Origin: an uncultured Corynebacterium sp.
Lineage (GTDB): Bacteria > Actinomycetota > Actinomycetes > Mycobacteriales > Mycobacteriaceae
Direction: 5' to 3'
Length of the DNA: 64,000 nt
Assembly (NCBI GenBank): GCA_946220775.1
Contig: CAMIFC010000002.1
Coordinates: 1 to 64,000, forward strand
Shown here: positions 17,983 through 29,527 of the stretch, in pieces
Layout: every line of letters begins with the position of its first letter
Position numbering within the stretch: the stretch's first letter is position 1
Made by a program: the position numbers and the translations under genes
Notes under the pieces: generated by a model
Told to the model about the DNA's origin: nothing
The model's database searches: none
What the model saw: only the letters and a program-made list of their open reading frames with translations

Positions 17983-18852
17983 ATGGCCGACATGGCTGCC
18001 ATTACCTTGGACGGAAAGAAATATCGCGACGAGATCTTCGAGGATCTCAAGACCCGCGTCGACGCGCTGAAGGCCAAGGGTATTACCCCGGGCCTGGCAA
18101 CGGTGCTGGTGGGGGAGGATCCCGCCAGCCAGTCCTATGTGCGGATGAAGCACAAGGACTGCGAGCAGATCGGCGTGAAGTCCATCCGCAAAGACCTGCC
18201 TGCGGACGTCACCCAGGAAGAGCTCAACGCGGTGATCGATGAGCTGAACAATGACCCGGCATGCACCGGCTACATCGTTCAGCTGCCACTGCCGAAGCAC
18301 CTCGATGAAAACGCAGTGCTGGAGCGCATCGACCCAGCGAAGGACGCCGATGGCCTGCATCCAGTGAACCTGGGCAAGCTGGTGCTTAACGAGCCCGCGC
18401 CACTGCCATGCACCCCGAATGGTGCGATCAGCCTGCTGCGTCGCTATGACATCCCGCTGGACGGCGCGAAGGTCGTGGTGATCGGCCGTGGTGTGACTGT
18501 CGGCCGCCCGATTGGCCTGATGCTCACTCGCCGCAGCGAAAACGCGACTGTCACCCTGTGCCATACCGGCACGAAGGACCTGAAGACAGAAACCACGAAG
18601 GCGGACGTCATCGTCGCTGCTGCTGGCCAGCCACACATGCTGACCAAGGACATGATCAAGCCAGGTGCCGCGATCCTGGACGTGGGCGTGTCCCGCCTGG
18701 ACGGCAAGCTGGCCGGCGATGTTCACCCAGAAGCTTGGGAAGTTGCGGGCGCGATTTCCCCGAACCCAGGCGGTGTCGGGCCACTGACCCGCGCTTTCTT
18801 GGTGCACAACGTGGTGGAGCGCGCGGAGCTCTTGGCGGATGAGCAAGCCTAA
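17983..18852 (+). CDS. folD: bifunctional methylenetetrahydrofolate dehydrogenase/cyclohydrolase FolD
   Basis: Interconverts methylene-, methenyl- and formyl-tetrahydrofolate with NADP. The protein shows [20 protein letters not shown] with the catalytic Lys, [11 protein letters not shown], the dinucleotide-binding [18 protein letters not shown] and the C-terminal [13 protein letters not shown] signature. At 289 residues it is normal for the family. ATGs at 17983 and 17992 are both possible; the conserved part begins at AITLDGKK. It overlaps the next gene by 14 bases. Confidence 0.95.
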   Translation: MADMAAITLDGKKYRDEIFEDLKTRVDALKAKGITPGLATVLVGEDPASQSYVRMKHKDCEQIGVKSIRKDLPADVTQEELNAVIDELNNDPACTGYIVQLPLPKHLDENAVLERIDPAKDADGLHPVNLGKLVLNEPAPLPCTPNGAISLLRRYDIPLDGAKVVVIGRGVTVGRPIGLMLTRRSENATVTLCHTGTKDLKTETTKADVIVAAAGQPHMLTKDMIKPGAAILDVGVSRLDGKLAGDVHPEAWEVAGAISPNPGGVGPLTRAFLVHNVVERAELLADEQA

Positions 18853-19270
18853 CGAGCTGCAATCCATTCGCCCGGCGGTTGTTGATTCTGCTGATCCGGA
18901 GGAGTCCCACCAGGTTGATGACGAGGACTCGCACCAGGTGGGGGACTTCCGCCGCAAGCTGCAGGAAAACCCCCACGATAAAGACCTCCCGCCATCGCCA
19001 CTATCGCGACGAGCTCAGCAGGTACTGATCGCGGTTTTCTTGGGGATAATCGCTGTCGGATTGTTTTTCGTGGTTATTGACCGCTGGCGCAGGGGAACCA
19101 CCGCGATCGGTGCGGGAATGCTGTTCTTCGCGGTGATTCGGTGGTTGGTGGATTCCGAAGTGATGAGTATCCTCGCGGTCCGCAGCCGAAAATTCGACAG
19201 TATATTCTCCGCCACCTTGGCGGTGGCGATGATGTATTTAGCTATCAGCGTGGACACGCTCGGCAGCTAG
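18839..19270 (+). CDS. DUF3017 membrane protein
   Basis: 143-residue protein with a polar N-terminal half and three hydrophobic segments from about residue 59, ending SVDTLGS. It fits the small actinobacterial DUF3017 family regularly found downstream of folD; function is unknown. It is translationally coupled to folD by overlap, and its 3' end overlaps convergent metX by about 33 bases. Confidence 0.75.
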   Translation: MSKPNELQSIRPAVVDSADPEESHQVDDEDSHQVGDFRRKLQENPHDKDLPPSPLSRRAQQVLIAVFLGIIAVGLFFVVIDRWRRGTTAIGAGMLFFAVIRWLVDSEVMSILAVRSRKFDSIFSATLAVAMMYLAISVDTLGS

Positions 19271-20497
19271 GCTGCCTGAGTCGGACGTGGCCGACTTGCC
19301 GGTCTCGTCCGCCTGTCCGAGTGTATTACCCGGATCGGCCTGATCTGCCTGTCCGCCCTTTTCCGGCGTCTCAGACTCGTTCGCGATTTCCGCTGCGATA
19401 CGCAGGAACTTGTCGAGCACATTGCCCATCTGCCGGGACTCGATCAAAAAGCCATCGTGTCCGGTAGGCGAGGTGATTTGTGACAGTCCCAAGAATTCTC
19501 CCAAGTTTCGTGATAAGTGTTCCTGCTGATGGAACGGGTACAAAATGTCGGTATCAACGCCGGCCACCATGGTCGGCACCGTGGACGACCACAACGCGGC
19601 ATTCATACCACCGCGCCCGCGACCAACGTCGTGGCGATTCAGCGCGTCCGTCAGCACCACATAAGACCCCGCGTCGAAGCGATTACGCAGCTTCACGGCC
19701 TGATTATCCAGGTAACTCTCCACCGCGAACCGCTGGGTTGAATCCCGGTACTTCCCGTAAGGGTTCTCCCCGGTTTGAGGCTCAGTGGCGAACCGCTCGT
19801 CCACTTCCAACTCACCACGATAGGTCAGGTGCGCGATGCGGCGCGCCTGACCCAAGCCCCATACTGGTCCCATTCCGGCCTCGTAGTAATCGCCGCCGTG
19901 CCACAAGGGGTCTGCCTCGATCACACGAATTTGGCTGGATTGGATACCGATCTGCCAGGCCGATGCCCGGGCGGACACGGCGATCGCCAATGCCGCCGTC
20001 ATCATGTCTGGGAACATCAAGGACCATTCCAGCGTTCGCGCCCCACCCATCGATGCGCCGATCACGGCATGCACGCGCTCGATCTCCAGCAGATCCAACA
20101 TCTGCTTTTCGGCCTGCACCATGTCCCGGATCGAAATACCAGGGAACCGGGAACCCCAAAAACCACCCTCCGGATCCAGCGACCCAGGGCCGGTGGAGCC
20201 AGAACATCCGCCCAACGCATTGGCGCACAGCACTAAATACTTGGTCGTATCGATGGGTTTGCCGGGGCCGACCATGTCGGCCCACCAGTCGGTGACATTG
20301 CCATCCCCGGTCAGCGCATGTTCGACCAACACGATCGGGCGCTGTTCGGGTGGGGTAGGGGTGGCGCCGGTGGCGTCATCAAAAAATGCATGAAGACGCA
20401 GGTTGACGGACGGAATGCGGATGCCCGCCTCCGTGACAACATCGCCGACCGGCAGGTCAACGTACTCGCCATTGGCGGGTAGCAGATCGAGACGCAT
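19238..20497 (-). CDS. metX: homoserine O-acetyltransferase MetX
   Basis: Alpha/beta-hydrolase-fold enzyme that acetylates homoserine for methionine synthesis. Visible are VLVEHALTGDGNV, GGCSGSTGPGS, AVIGASMGGARTLEW holding the nucleophile Ser, and the C-terminal SPTGHDGFLIE with the catalytic His. The ATG at 20497 (MRLDLLPANG) is used; the open frame to 20557 runs into metY. A tail of about 45 polar residues after the conserved domain (rich in Q, A, D, S) is unusual. The gene follows metY after 10 bases. A variant TGGCGTCA word sits in a loop encoding FFDDATGATP. Confidence 0.93.
   Translation of the reverse strand: MRLDLLPANGEYVDLPVGDVVTEAGIRIPSVNLRLHAFFDDATGATPTPPEQRPIVLVEHALTGDGNVTDWWADMVGPGKPIDTTKYLVLCANALGGCSGSTGPGSLDPEGGFWGSRFPGISIRDMVQAEKQMLDLLEIERVHAVIGASMGGARTLEWSLMFPDMMTAALAIAVSARASAWQIGIQSSQIRVIEADPLWHGGDYYEAGMGPVWGLGQARRIAHLTYRGELEVDERFATEPQTGENPYGKYRDSTQRFAVESYLDNQAVKLRNRFDAGSYVVLTDALNRHDVGRGRGGMNAALWSSTVPTMVAGVDTDILYPFHQQEHLSRNLGEFLGLSQITSPTGHDGFLIESRQMGNVLDKFLRIAAEIANESETPEKGGQADQADPGNTLGQADETGKSATSDSGSLAAERVHADS
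20369..20386 (+). repeat. TGGCGTC-A-tail word, variant copy 11
   Basis: Reads GGTGGCGTCATCAAAAAA; core has CA instead of CC; in metX. Confidence 0.65.
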
Positions 20498-20507
20498 GGG
20501 CAGCCGC

Positions 20508-21833
20508 CTAGATAGCGTTGAACGCCTGGTCGAGGTCGGCGATGATGTCCTCAACATCCTCGATGCCGACGGACAGGCGAACCGTGGCTTGCGTGATGCC
20601 GGCGTTGTTCAGGTTCTCCTCGGTCGACTGCGAGTGCGTGGTGGACGCCGGGTGAACAACCAGCGAACGAACATCGCCAATGTTGGCCAGGTTGGAGTGC
20701 AGCTTCAGGGAGTCAATGAACTTCCAGGCAGTCTCGCGAGGATCCGCATCGCCAGTGGCAATGTCGAAGGCCAGCACGGAACCGGTGTACTCCAGCCCCA
20801 GCTTCTCCTTGACCTTGAACCATGGGGAGGACTCGAGGCCCGCATAAGCCACCGACGCAACCTTCGGGTGCTTGTCCAGGAACTCGGCGACCTGCTTTGC
20901 GTTCTCGTTGTGCTGCTTCATGCGCAGGCTCAGGGTATCCAGACCCTGCACGCCCAGCCAGGCGTTGAATGGGGACAGGGCGGCGCCCGTGTCACGCAGC
21001 AGACCAGCGCGAGCCTTCAGGCCGAACGCTGGTGCGCCCAGGTCCGCGTACTTCAGACCGTGGTACGCCGGATCCGGGGTGACGAAGCCGGGGAAGACCG
21101 GCTTACCGTTACGCTCCTGAGTCCAGTCGAACGTGCCACCATCCACGAGGATGCCACCGATCGAGGAGCCGTTACCGGTGTAGAACTTCGTCAGCGATGA
21201 CACAACGATGTCCGCGCCGAGCTCCAGTGGGCGAACTAGCGCGGCGGTAGCGATGGTGTTGTCCACGATCAGCGGGACGTTGTTGTTGTGCGCGACCTCG
21301 GCGATCGCCGGGATGTCCAGGACGTCTGCCTGCGGGTTCGCGAAGGTCTCACCGAAGAATGCGACGGTGTTATCCTGCACCGCGTCCTGCCAGGACTGCG
21401 GATCGTCCGGATCCTCTACGAAGGTGGTGGTGATGCCCAGGCGTGGCAGCGTAACCAACAGCAGGGTTTCCGTACCACCGTAAAGGCGTGGGGACGCCAC
21501 GATGTGATCGCCTGCCTGCGCGAGGTTTTGGATCGCAGCGGTCTCTGCGGCCATGCCGGACGCGAAAGCTACGGCGTGCACGCCGCCCTCGAGAGTGGCG
21601 ATGCGGTTTTCGAGAACCTCGACGGTGGGGTTGGTCAGTCGGGTGTAAATCGGGCCGAGGTCTTCCAGGGCGAAGCGCTGCTTAGCGTGCTCCGCGGAAT
21701 CGAACACGAAGCTGGTGGTCATGTGGATCGGCAGGTTACGGGAGCCGGTTGGATCCAGCGTTTGGCCGGCATGAATCTGCTGGGTGGCAAAGCCCCAGTT
21801 GCTGGCATCCGAGTTGTCGTACTTCGTGGTCAT
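20508..21833 (-). CDS. metY: O-acetylhomoserine sulfhydrylase MetY
   Basis: PLP enzyme making homocysteine from O-acetylhomoserine and sulfide, 441 residues. It shows TSFVFDSAEHAKQRF near the start, YTRLTNPTVEVLE, and the PLP-lysine region VVSSLTKFYTGNGSSIGG. The start at 21833 (MTTKYDNSDA) follows GGAA; an in-frame extension to 21944 crosses the operators and is not used. First gene of metY-metX, preceded by two McbR-like operators. Confidence 0.95.
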   Translation of the reverse strand: MTTKYDNSDASNWGFATQQIHAGQTLDPTGSRNLPIHMTTSFVFDSAEHAKQRFALEDLGPIYTRLTNPTVEVLENRIATLEGGVHAVAFASGMAAETAAIQNLAQAGDHIVASPRLYGGTETLLLVTLPRLGITTTFVEDPDDPQSWQDAVQDNTVAFFGETFANPQADVLDIPAIAEVAHNNNVPLIVDNTIATAALVRPLELGADIVVSSLTKFYTGNGSSIGGILVDGGTFDWTQERNGKPVFPGFVTPDPAYHGLKYADLGAPAFGLKARAGLLRDTGAALSPFNAWLGVQGLDTLSLRMKQHNENAKQVAEFLDKHPKVASVAYAGLESSPWFKVKEKLGLEYTGSVLAFDIATGDADPRETAWKFIDSLKLHSNLANIGDVRSLVVHPASTTHSQSTEENLNNAGITQATVRLSVGIEDVEDIIADLDQAFNAI

Positions 21834-21886
21834 GGGTGTGTTCCTTTCATTGGGGTGTGGCCCGATTCGACTTCCACCGACGATAG

Positions 21887-21921
21887 TGAACCGAGCGGTC
21901 TGTCGCAAACCGCTCGGTCTA
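21887..21921 (-). promoter_or_regulatory. paired McbR-like operators of metYX
   Basis: Two adjacent sites on the minus strand read TAGAC-CGAGCG-GTTTG (21921-21906) and CAGAC-CGCTCG-GTTCA (21902-21887), each with one good half of TAGAC-N6-GTCTA. Together they form an inverted repeat with 10-base arms ACCGAGCGGT and ACCGCTCGGT. Spacing to the metY start is about 55 bases. Confidence 0.6.
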
Positions 21922-22080
21922 CTTTTTGATAGTAATGGCCTCATCTATGCAGGTCAGAGCTTCGGGAAATAATAGACCGCTTAGTTCGTTTTCGTGCTGT
22001 TCTTGGCGTGTTAGGGGCTGCGCGTTCTTGGTGCATACCGCCTGCACTTGGGGCATGTCGCTACCGATAAGCTCGACAGC

Positions 22081-22746
22081 ATGACTGATCGCGCGCAGCC
22101 CACCGTCCTGCAGACCAACATCGCCCGCCCACAACCGGATCCCGGCGGCCAGGACCGGGTTACCGGAATCGAGAAACTCCCCGCGCCCCACATCGACGTG
22201 TTTGCGCCCGGCCCCAACTATGGCGATGGCAGCGGCGTCGAAGGAGACGTGATCGGGGATTCCCTCCATCACGGCGGCATGCACAAGGCGGTCTACGCGT
22301 TCGCCCGCGAGGAATTGGACGTTTGGCAGCGCGAGCTGGGCCGTCCACTAGCCAGCGGCAGCTTCGGGGACAATCTCACAACCAGCGGTGTGACCTGGTC
22401 TGACGTCCTCATTGAACAACGTCTTTCGATCGGGACGGCGGTCCTTGAGGTCGGCGTCCCGCGCACGCCGTGCCTTACCTTCGGCGCGTGGCTCGACGAG
22501 CGCGGGTGGATGAAGCGTTTCGCCGCGCATGGGGATTGCGGTTGTTATTTCCGTGTGGTCACCCCTGGCCGCATCTTTCCGCAGGACGCCATCCGGTTCC
22601 ACGCCGCCCCCAGCCACGGCATCACGATGGGTGAGGCGTTTGCAGCGAAGCTGGGGAATAAGAAAGCTGCTCGTGCGGTGTTTGACGCCGGGGTTCTCCC
22701 GGGCCACCATCACGAGCAGCTTGGCAAGCTTATCGGCGAGAATTGA
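22081..22746 (+). CDS. MOSC domain protein (YiiM-like)
   Basis: A MOSC-domain protein of about 221 residues, related to YiiM and molybdenum-cofactor sulfurase C-terminal domains. Features are GDVIGDSLHHGGMHKAVYAFAREEL, FGDNLTTSG and the conserved Cys in VPRTPCLTFG. YiiM relatives reduce N-hydroxylated compounds with a molybdenum cofactor; the substrate here is unknown. I use the ATG at 22081 (MTDRAQPTVL); a start at 22048 is possible. It converges on icd with a hairpin between. Confidence 0.75.
   Translation: MTDRAQPTVLQTNIARPQPDPGGQDRVTGIEKLPAPHIDVFAPGPNYGDGSGVEGDVIGDSLHHGGMHKAVYAFAREELDVWQRELGRPLASGSFGDNLTTSGVTWSDVLIEQRLSIGTAVLEVGVPRTPCLTFGAWLDERGWMKRFAAHGDCGCYFRVVTPGRIFPQDAIRFHAAPSHGITMGEAFAAKLGNKKAARAVFDAGVLPGHHHEQLGKLIGEN
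22573..22594 (-). repeat. TGGCGTCC-A-tail word, copy 12
   Basis: Begins GGATGGCGTCCTGCGGAAAG; in the MOSC gene, sense strand codes for IFPQDAIR. The A-rich tail is displaced. Confidence 0.55.
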
Positions 22747-22761
22747 TTAGTCCTCGCCGGG

Positions 22762-22784
22762 GGTGAGCCGCAGTGCGGCCCACC
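22762..22784. terminator. hairpin between convergent MOSC gene and icd
   Basis: GGTG-A-GCCGC pairs with GCGGC-C-CACC around AGT, a nine-pair stem with one mismatch. It has no T-run but sits in the short gap between two stops, as expected for a shared terminator. Confidence 0.5.
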
Positions 22785-22789
22785 GGGGG

Positions 22790-25027
22790 CTAGCTTTCGA
22801 GTGCGTTATCCGCAGCAGCGAGATCGTCGATGATCTTGTTGAACTTCGCGACTGGACGCATGACCTTTTCGGTCTTCTCCTTGTCGAGCCAGTAGTGGCC
22901 GCCCAGGTCCACGGACTTGCCCTGGATGTCGGTCAGTTCCTGGATGACGTCCTTCTCTGCAGCCTCGAGCTCATCGGCAACTGGTGCGAAGATCGCTGCC
23001 AGATCCTTATCGGTGGTCTGCTCTGCGAGTGCACGAGCCCAGAACATCGCCAGGTAGAAGTGGGAACCGCGGTTATCCAGCTCCTTGACCTTGCGGCTTG
23101 GGGACTTGCCCTCTTCCAACACCTTCTCGGTAGCGACATCCAGCGCGTCACCCAGCACTGGGGTGCGTGGGTTGTTATCGGTTTCGGCCAGCTTGCGCAG
23201 GGATTCCGCCAGAGCCAGGAACTCACCGAGGGAGTCCCAGCGCAGGTGGTTTTCCTCAACGAGCTGCTCGACGTGCTTCGGCGCGGAACCGCCAGCACCG
23301 GTCTCGAACAGGCCACCACCGGCGATCAGTGGAACGATGGACAGCATCTTCGCAGAGGTGCCCAGCTCCAGGATTGGGAACAGGTCGGTGAGGTAGTCAC
23401 GCAGCACGTTACCGGTCACCGAGATGGTGTTCTTGCCCTCGCGGATGCGGTCAACGGACAGCTGGCAGGCCTCGACAGGGGAGAGGATGCGGATGTCCAG
23501 GCCCTCGGTGTCGTGATCCTTGAGGTACTTCTCGACCTGCGTCTTCATGTTGCGGTCGTGAGCACGCTCCGGGTCCAGCCAGAAGACTGCTGGGTCGCCA
23601 GTTGCCTGTGCGCGGTTGACGGCCAGCTTGACCCAGTCCTGAACCGGGATGTCCTTGGCCTGGCAGGCGCGCCAGATGTCACCGGCTGCGGCCTGGTGCT
23701 CCATCAGAACTTCGCCGGCCTTGTTGACGACCTGGACCTTGCCTGCAGATGGGATCTTGAAGGTCTTGTCGTGGGAGCCGTACTCCTCTGCCTTCTGAGC
23801 CATCAGGCCAACGTTTGGAACGGTGCCCATCGTGGTTGGGTCGAATGCGCCGTTCTTGCGGCAGTCATCGATGACGACCTGGTAAACGCCGGAGTAGGAG
23901 GAGTCCGGCAGCACGGCCAGGGTGTCCTCGCGCTCGTCGTTTTCGTTCCACATCTTGCCGGAGTCGCGGATCATTGCTGGCATGGATGCGTCCACGATCA
24001 CGTCGGATGGGACGTGCAGGTTGGTGATGCCGCGGTGGGAGTTCACCATCGCCAGGCGCGGGCCGTCAGCCAGACCCTTGTCGAAGGCGGCGCGGATTTC
24101 CTCGCCGTTCTCCAAGTCGGCCAGGCCGTCATAAATAGCCTGCAGGCCGGACTCGCCGTTCAGGCCAGCTGCCAGCAGCTCCTCGCCGTACTGCTCGAAG
24201 ACATCGCTAAAGTATGCGCGCACGGTGTGGCCGAAGAGGATCGGGTCGGAGACCTTCATCATCGTGGCTTTCAAGTGCACGGAGAACAGCACGTCCTCCG
24301 CCTTGGCGCGAGCAACCTGGGCGCGCAGGAAAGTATCGAGAGCCTCGGCGCTCAACAGGGTCGAGTCGATAATTTCGTTCTTCTGAACTGGCAGCGACTC
24401 ACGCAGCACGGTGGTCTCGCCATTATCGGCGACCAGCTGGATACGCAGGTCGTCTTCCTCCGGCATAATCACGGACTGCTCGTTGTGGCGGAAGTCGTTT
24501 TCTTCCATGGTTGCCACGTTGGTCTTGGAATCCTTCGACCATGCGCCCATCTTGTGTGGGTGCTTGCGCACGAAGTTCTTTACCGCCAGTGGTGCGCGGC
24601 GATCGGAGTTACCCTCACGCAGCACTGGGTTAACAGCCGAGCCCATTGCGGTGCCGTAGCGGGCCAGGATGTCCTTGTCCTCGTCCGTGGCCGCCTCAGC
24701 TGGGTAATCAGGCAAGTCGTAGCCAGCCTTTTGCAGCTCTGCAATCGTCGCCTTCAGCTGTGGCAGGGATGCGGAAATGTTCGGCAGCTTCAGGATGTTG
24801 GCGTCTGGCTCCTGCGTGAGCTTGCCGAGCTCTGCGAGTGCGTCGTTGACTCGCTGCTCCTCTGGGAGCTTGTCATTGAATGCAGCAAGGATGCGGGCTG
24901 CGACCGAGATATCGCGGGTTTCAACGTCAACGCCACAGGTCGAAGCGAAGGCTTCTACGATGGGCTTGAGTGAATAGGTGGCGAGCAATGGTGCTTCGTC
25001 GGTCTTCGTATAGATGATCTTTGCCAT
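22790..25027 (-). CDS. icd: monomeric NADP-dependent isocitrate dehydrogenase
   Basis: 745-residue single-chain isocitrate dehydrogenase (IDH II type) of the TCA cycle, making 2-oxoglutarate and NADPH. It begins [19 protein letters not shown], and carries the HPHKMG and MATMEE-type blocks of the family and a long C-terminal helical half. Length matches corynebacterial homologues. It stands alone with its own promoter region toward the MFS gene. No TGGCGTCC word was found in this 2.2-kb gene. Confidence 0.96.
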   Translation of the reverse strand: MAKIIYTKTDEAPLLATYSLKPIVEAFASTCGVDVETRDISVAARILAAFNDKLPEEQRVNDALAELGKLTQEPDANILKLPNISASLPQLKATIAELQKAGYDLPDYPAEAATDEDKDILARYGTAMGSAVNPVLREGNSDRRAPLAVKNFVRKHPHKMGAWSKDSKTNVATMEENDFRHNEQSVIMPEEDDLRIQLVADNGETTVLRESLPVQKNEIIDSTLLSAEALDTFLRAQVARAKAEDVLFSVHLKATMMKVSDPILFGHTVRAYFSDVFEQYGEELLAAGLNGESGLQAIYDGLADLENGEEIRAAFDKGLADGPRLAMVNSHRGITNLHVPSDVIVDASMPAMIRDSGKMWNENDEREDTLAVLPDSSYSGVYQVVIDDCRKNGAFDPTTMGTVPNVGLMAQKAEEYGSHDKTFKIPSAGKVQVVNKAGEVLMEHQAAAGDIWRACQAKDIPVQDWVKLAVNRAQATGDPAVFWLDPERAHDRNMKTQVEKYLKDHDTEGLDIRILSPVEACQLSVDRIREGKNTISVTGNVLRDYLTDLFPILELGTSAKMLSIVPLIAGGGLFETGAGGSAPKHVEQLVEENHLRWDSLGEFLALAESLRKLAETDNNPRTPVLGDALDVATEKVLEEGKSPSRKVKELDNRGSHFYLAMFWARALAEQTTDKDLAAIFAPVADELEAAEKDVIQELTDIQGKSVDLGGHYWLDKEKTEKVMRPVAKFNKIIDDLAAADNALES

Positions 25028-25203
25028 AAGGCGGTATCTCCCTTGCTTTCACATCATCGATCGATTGATGTCGATCAGGTCAATCAAGATTCTTCGTCTC
25101 CACAACCTTACGGCAAATGTAAAACCTGCGTATCTTACGGGTATGCTGTCCACTTTGCCGACAAATGATGAAATAAAAATAGAATCTTTTTAGGAAGTCG
25201 CCT

Positions 25204-26445
25204 GTGGAACCCACACCCCCACAACGCACGCAGAAATCCACTTCTCGTCGCCCTATCCCGCGTCAGACAGAGATGGGATCCCGCCGCCGTTGGATCAGCA
25301 TGATCGCCATCGCGCTCGGTGGTTTCGGCATCGGAACCACCGAGTTCGTCGCGATGGGTCTTCTGCACCTCATCGCGGGCGATTTCGATATCTCTGAGGC
25401 CACCGCGGGCCACATCATCTCCGCCTACGCTCTCGGCGTGGTGGTGGGTGCACCCCTGATCACCACGTTGACCAGCCGGGTTCCGCGCCGCCGGTTGGCG
25501 CTGGTCCTCATGCTGGCGTTCACCATCGGCAACGGGCTCACGGTGTTAGCAACGTCCTACGAGCTGTTGTTGGTCAGTCGCTTCATCGCGGGCCTGCCGC
25601 ACGGCGCGTATTTCTCCGTCACCGCCTTGATCGCTGCTTCGATGGCTCCACCGGGCCAGCGGGGCAAGGCCGTGGCATTTTCTGGTCTCGGCTTGTCGAT
25701 CGCAACGGTGGCAGGCGTCCCTGCTGCACAGTGGCTGGGCGCCACCTTCGGCTGGAATTACGCCTTCGCGCTCGTCGCGTTGATCGGGCTGGTCACGCTC
25801 GTCGCACTGTATATTTCGCTGCCGCACATGACCCTCATGCCGCGCACCAACCCCATCACCGAGCTTGGCGCGTTGGTGAACCCGCAGGTGCTGCTCACCC
25901 TCGCGATCGGCACGGTCGGCTTCGGTGGCATGTTCGCGGTCTATACCTATATATCTTGGACGCTCACGCAGCGCGCCGGTTTCGATGAGGCCCTGATCTG
26001 GATCCCGCTGATGATCTACGGCATCGGGATGGTCATCGGCACTTGGGTCGGTGGCGTGCTGGCGGACCGAAACCTGGAGTACACGATCCTGGCTTCGCTC
26101 CTGCTGCTCATCGTTGTGCTGGGCGCGTTTTATTTCACGTCCGCCAACGCGATCATCGGCATCGTTAACTTCGGCACCATCGGCTTCCTTGGGTCCATGC
26201 TGGTTCCGAGCCTGCAGACCCGCCTCATGGACGTCGCCCGGGACGCCCAGAACCTCGCGGCGTCGCTGAACCACTCGGCGCTCAACATTGCTAACGCGGC
26301 GGGCGCTGCGGTCGGCGGTGCGGTCATTTCCGCTGGTTACGGCTATTCTGCTCCGGCGGTGGCCGGGTCGTTCATGGCCGCGCTCGGCGTGGGCGTTTGG
26401 GCGATTGCGTACTTTTTGCGAGGACGCCAAACCCGCCGCAACTAG
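25204..26445 (+). CDS. major facilitator superfamily exporter (DHA1 type)
   Basis: 413-residue transporter with about 12 hydrophobic segments. The first helix with GGFGIGTTEFVAMGLL, followed by SAYALGVVVGAPL and TSRVPRRR, is typical of AraJ/YdhP-like drug or sugar exporters with 12 helices. Substrate unknown. The start is GTG at 25204 with a polar Arg-rich N-terminus. The gene ends in RGRQTRRN, part of which comes from a TGGCGTCC word. Confidence 0.8.
   Translation: MEPTPPQRTQKSTSRRPIPRQTEMGSRRRWISMIAIALGGFGIGTTEFVAMGLLHLIAGDFDISEATAGHIISAYALGVVVGAPLITTLTSRVPRRRLALVLMLAFTIGNGLTVLATSYELLLVSRFIAGLPHGAYFSVTALIAASMAPPGQRGKAVAFSGLGLSIATVAGVPAAQWLGATFGWNYAFALVALIGLVTLVALYISLPHMTLMPRTNPITELGALVNPQVLLTLAIGTVGFGGMFAVYTYISWTLTQRAGFDEALIWIPLMIYGIGMVIGTWVGGVLADRNLEYTILASLLLLIVVLGAFYFTSANAIIGIVNFGTIGFLGSMLVPSLQTRLMDVARDAQNLAASLNHSALNIANAAGAAVGGAVISAGYGYSAPAVAGSFMAALGVGVWAIAYFLRGRQTRRN
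26413..26433 (-). repeat. TGGCGTCC-A-tail word, copy 13
   Basis: Begins GGTTTGGCGTCCTCGCAAAA; at the extreme C-terminus of the MFS gene. Confidence 0.75.
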
Positions 26446-26479
26446 GGGCTTCATCGAACCCCTGCCTATATTGGTGGGC

Positions 26480-27517
26480 ATGAGTTTCACCGTTGCGACC
26501 GTAAACGTTAATGGGATCCGCGCTGCGGCGAAGGTCCGGAATGAAAATAACTTGGGCATCCTGCCGTGGCTGGAGGAGACTCCAGCCGATGTTGTGCTGA
26601 TGCAGGAAGTGCGCGCCGATGAGGCCCAAACCCAGAAGGCCCTGGCTCCAGCACTAGAGGCAGGGTGGCACCTCGCCCAGGCACCGGCTGCGGCGAAGGG
26701 ACGCGCTGGTGTCGCAATCTTGTCCCGCCTGCCCCTGAAGGACGTGCAGGTCGGGTTCGGACACGAGGACAACCCAGACCACCCAGGCGCGGAACGCGCC
26801 GCACGGGAGTTCGATGATTCCGGGCGTTATATCGAGGCCACCGTCGAGGCCAACCTGGCAGCCGCTGATGGAAAGCCAGCGGTGGGGGAGGTCAGGGTGG
26901 CGTCCTTATACCTTCCCAGCGGGGCGGCGAACACGGAGAAGCAGGACGAAAAGTACCGCTTCCTGGACGCCTTCGCACCATTTATGCACCAACGGGCCGC
27001 GACTGGCGATGCGATGCTGATCGGCGGGGATTGGAACATTTGCCACCGTCGCGCGGATCTGAAGAATTGGCGCACCAACCGCACGAAGTCTGGTTATCTG
27101 CCCAGTGAGCGTGCGTTTTTGGATCATGTGCTGGGTACTCATCCGGATTCTCAAACGCAGGTTGGTGACGCGGAGGATTCCGGTCGCACCGGCAACCCCG
27201 GCGGTGGCGCAGCCGATTTTTATGGCGCGGTGGAGTATCAGCCAGGCGAGCTGGCGAAGGCTCGGTTGGAGGCCGGAGCTGCCACGGAACCGGGCTTTCA
27301 CGATGTGGTCCGCCACCTGCACCCGAACGAAGACGGCCCATATTCGTGGTGGACCTACCGGGGCAAGGCGTTCGACACGAACGCCGGCTGGCGTATCGAC
27401 CTGCACGCAGTGACGGACGACCTGCTGGGTCGCGCTGAAGAAGCCTGGGTCGACCGGGCTGCAGCTTATGATCAGCGCTGGTCGGACCACTCGCCGGTCG
27501 TCGTGCGTTTCGGCTAA
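26480..27517 (+). CDS. xth: exodeoxyribonuclease III family nuclease
   Basis: Mg-dependent AP endonuclease/3'-exonuclease of base-excision repair, 345 residues. Signature blocks: VATVNVNGIRAA, VVLMQEVRAD with the catalytic Glu, VASLYLPSG, LIGGDWNICH and the C-terminal WRIDLHAV and RWSDHSPVVV. It is longer than the usual roughly 265 because of inserts around residues 105-135 and 230-260. The ATG at 26480 follows GGTGGG. Twelve bases separate its stop from the next gene. Confidence 0.9.
   Translation: MSFTVATVNVNGIRAAAKVRNENNLGILPWLEETPADVVLMQEVRADEAQTQKALAPALEAGWHLAQAPAAAKGRAGVAILSRLPLKDVQVGFGHEDNPDHPGAERAAREFDDSGRYIEATVEANLAAADGKPAVGEVRVASLYLPSGAANTEKQDEKYRFLDAFAPFMHQRAATGDAMLIGGDWNICHRRADLKNWRTNRTKSGYLPSERAFLDHVLGTHPDSQTQVGDAEDSGRTGNPGGGAADFYGAVEYQPGELAKARLEAGAATEPGFHDVVRHLHPNEDGPYSWWTYRGKAFDTNAGWRIDLHAVTDDLLGRAEEAWVDRAAAYDQRWSDHSPVVVRFG
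26896..26910 (+). repeat. TGGCGTCC word, weak-tail copy 14
   Basis: Reads GGTGGCGTCCTTATA; in xth, encoding VASLY, which is a conserved motif, so it may be coincidental. Confidence 0.4.
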
Positions 27518-27531
27518 GGGGAGCGCGCTCT

Positions 27532-29426
<1,895 letters not shown>

Positions 29427-29527
29427 TTGCCAAGAATACTGGTAGTTTCAGGTACTTTTTTAAGTATCAGGTTGGCAGCGCTTAATCCTGCTGCCACCCC
29501 ACCCACGGACTAGGAAAGGATCTTCCG

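Noticed and set aside
22763..24973. Open frame of 736 codons antisense to icd
   Set aside because: Long antisense frames are common in GC-rich genes; icd has a full family match.
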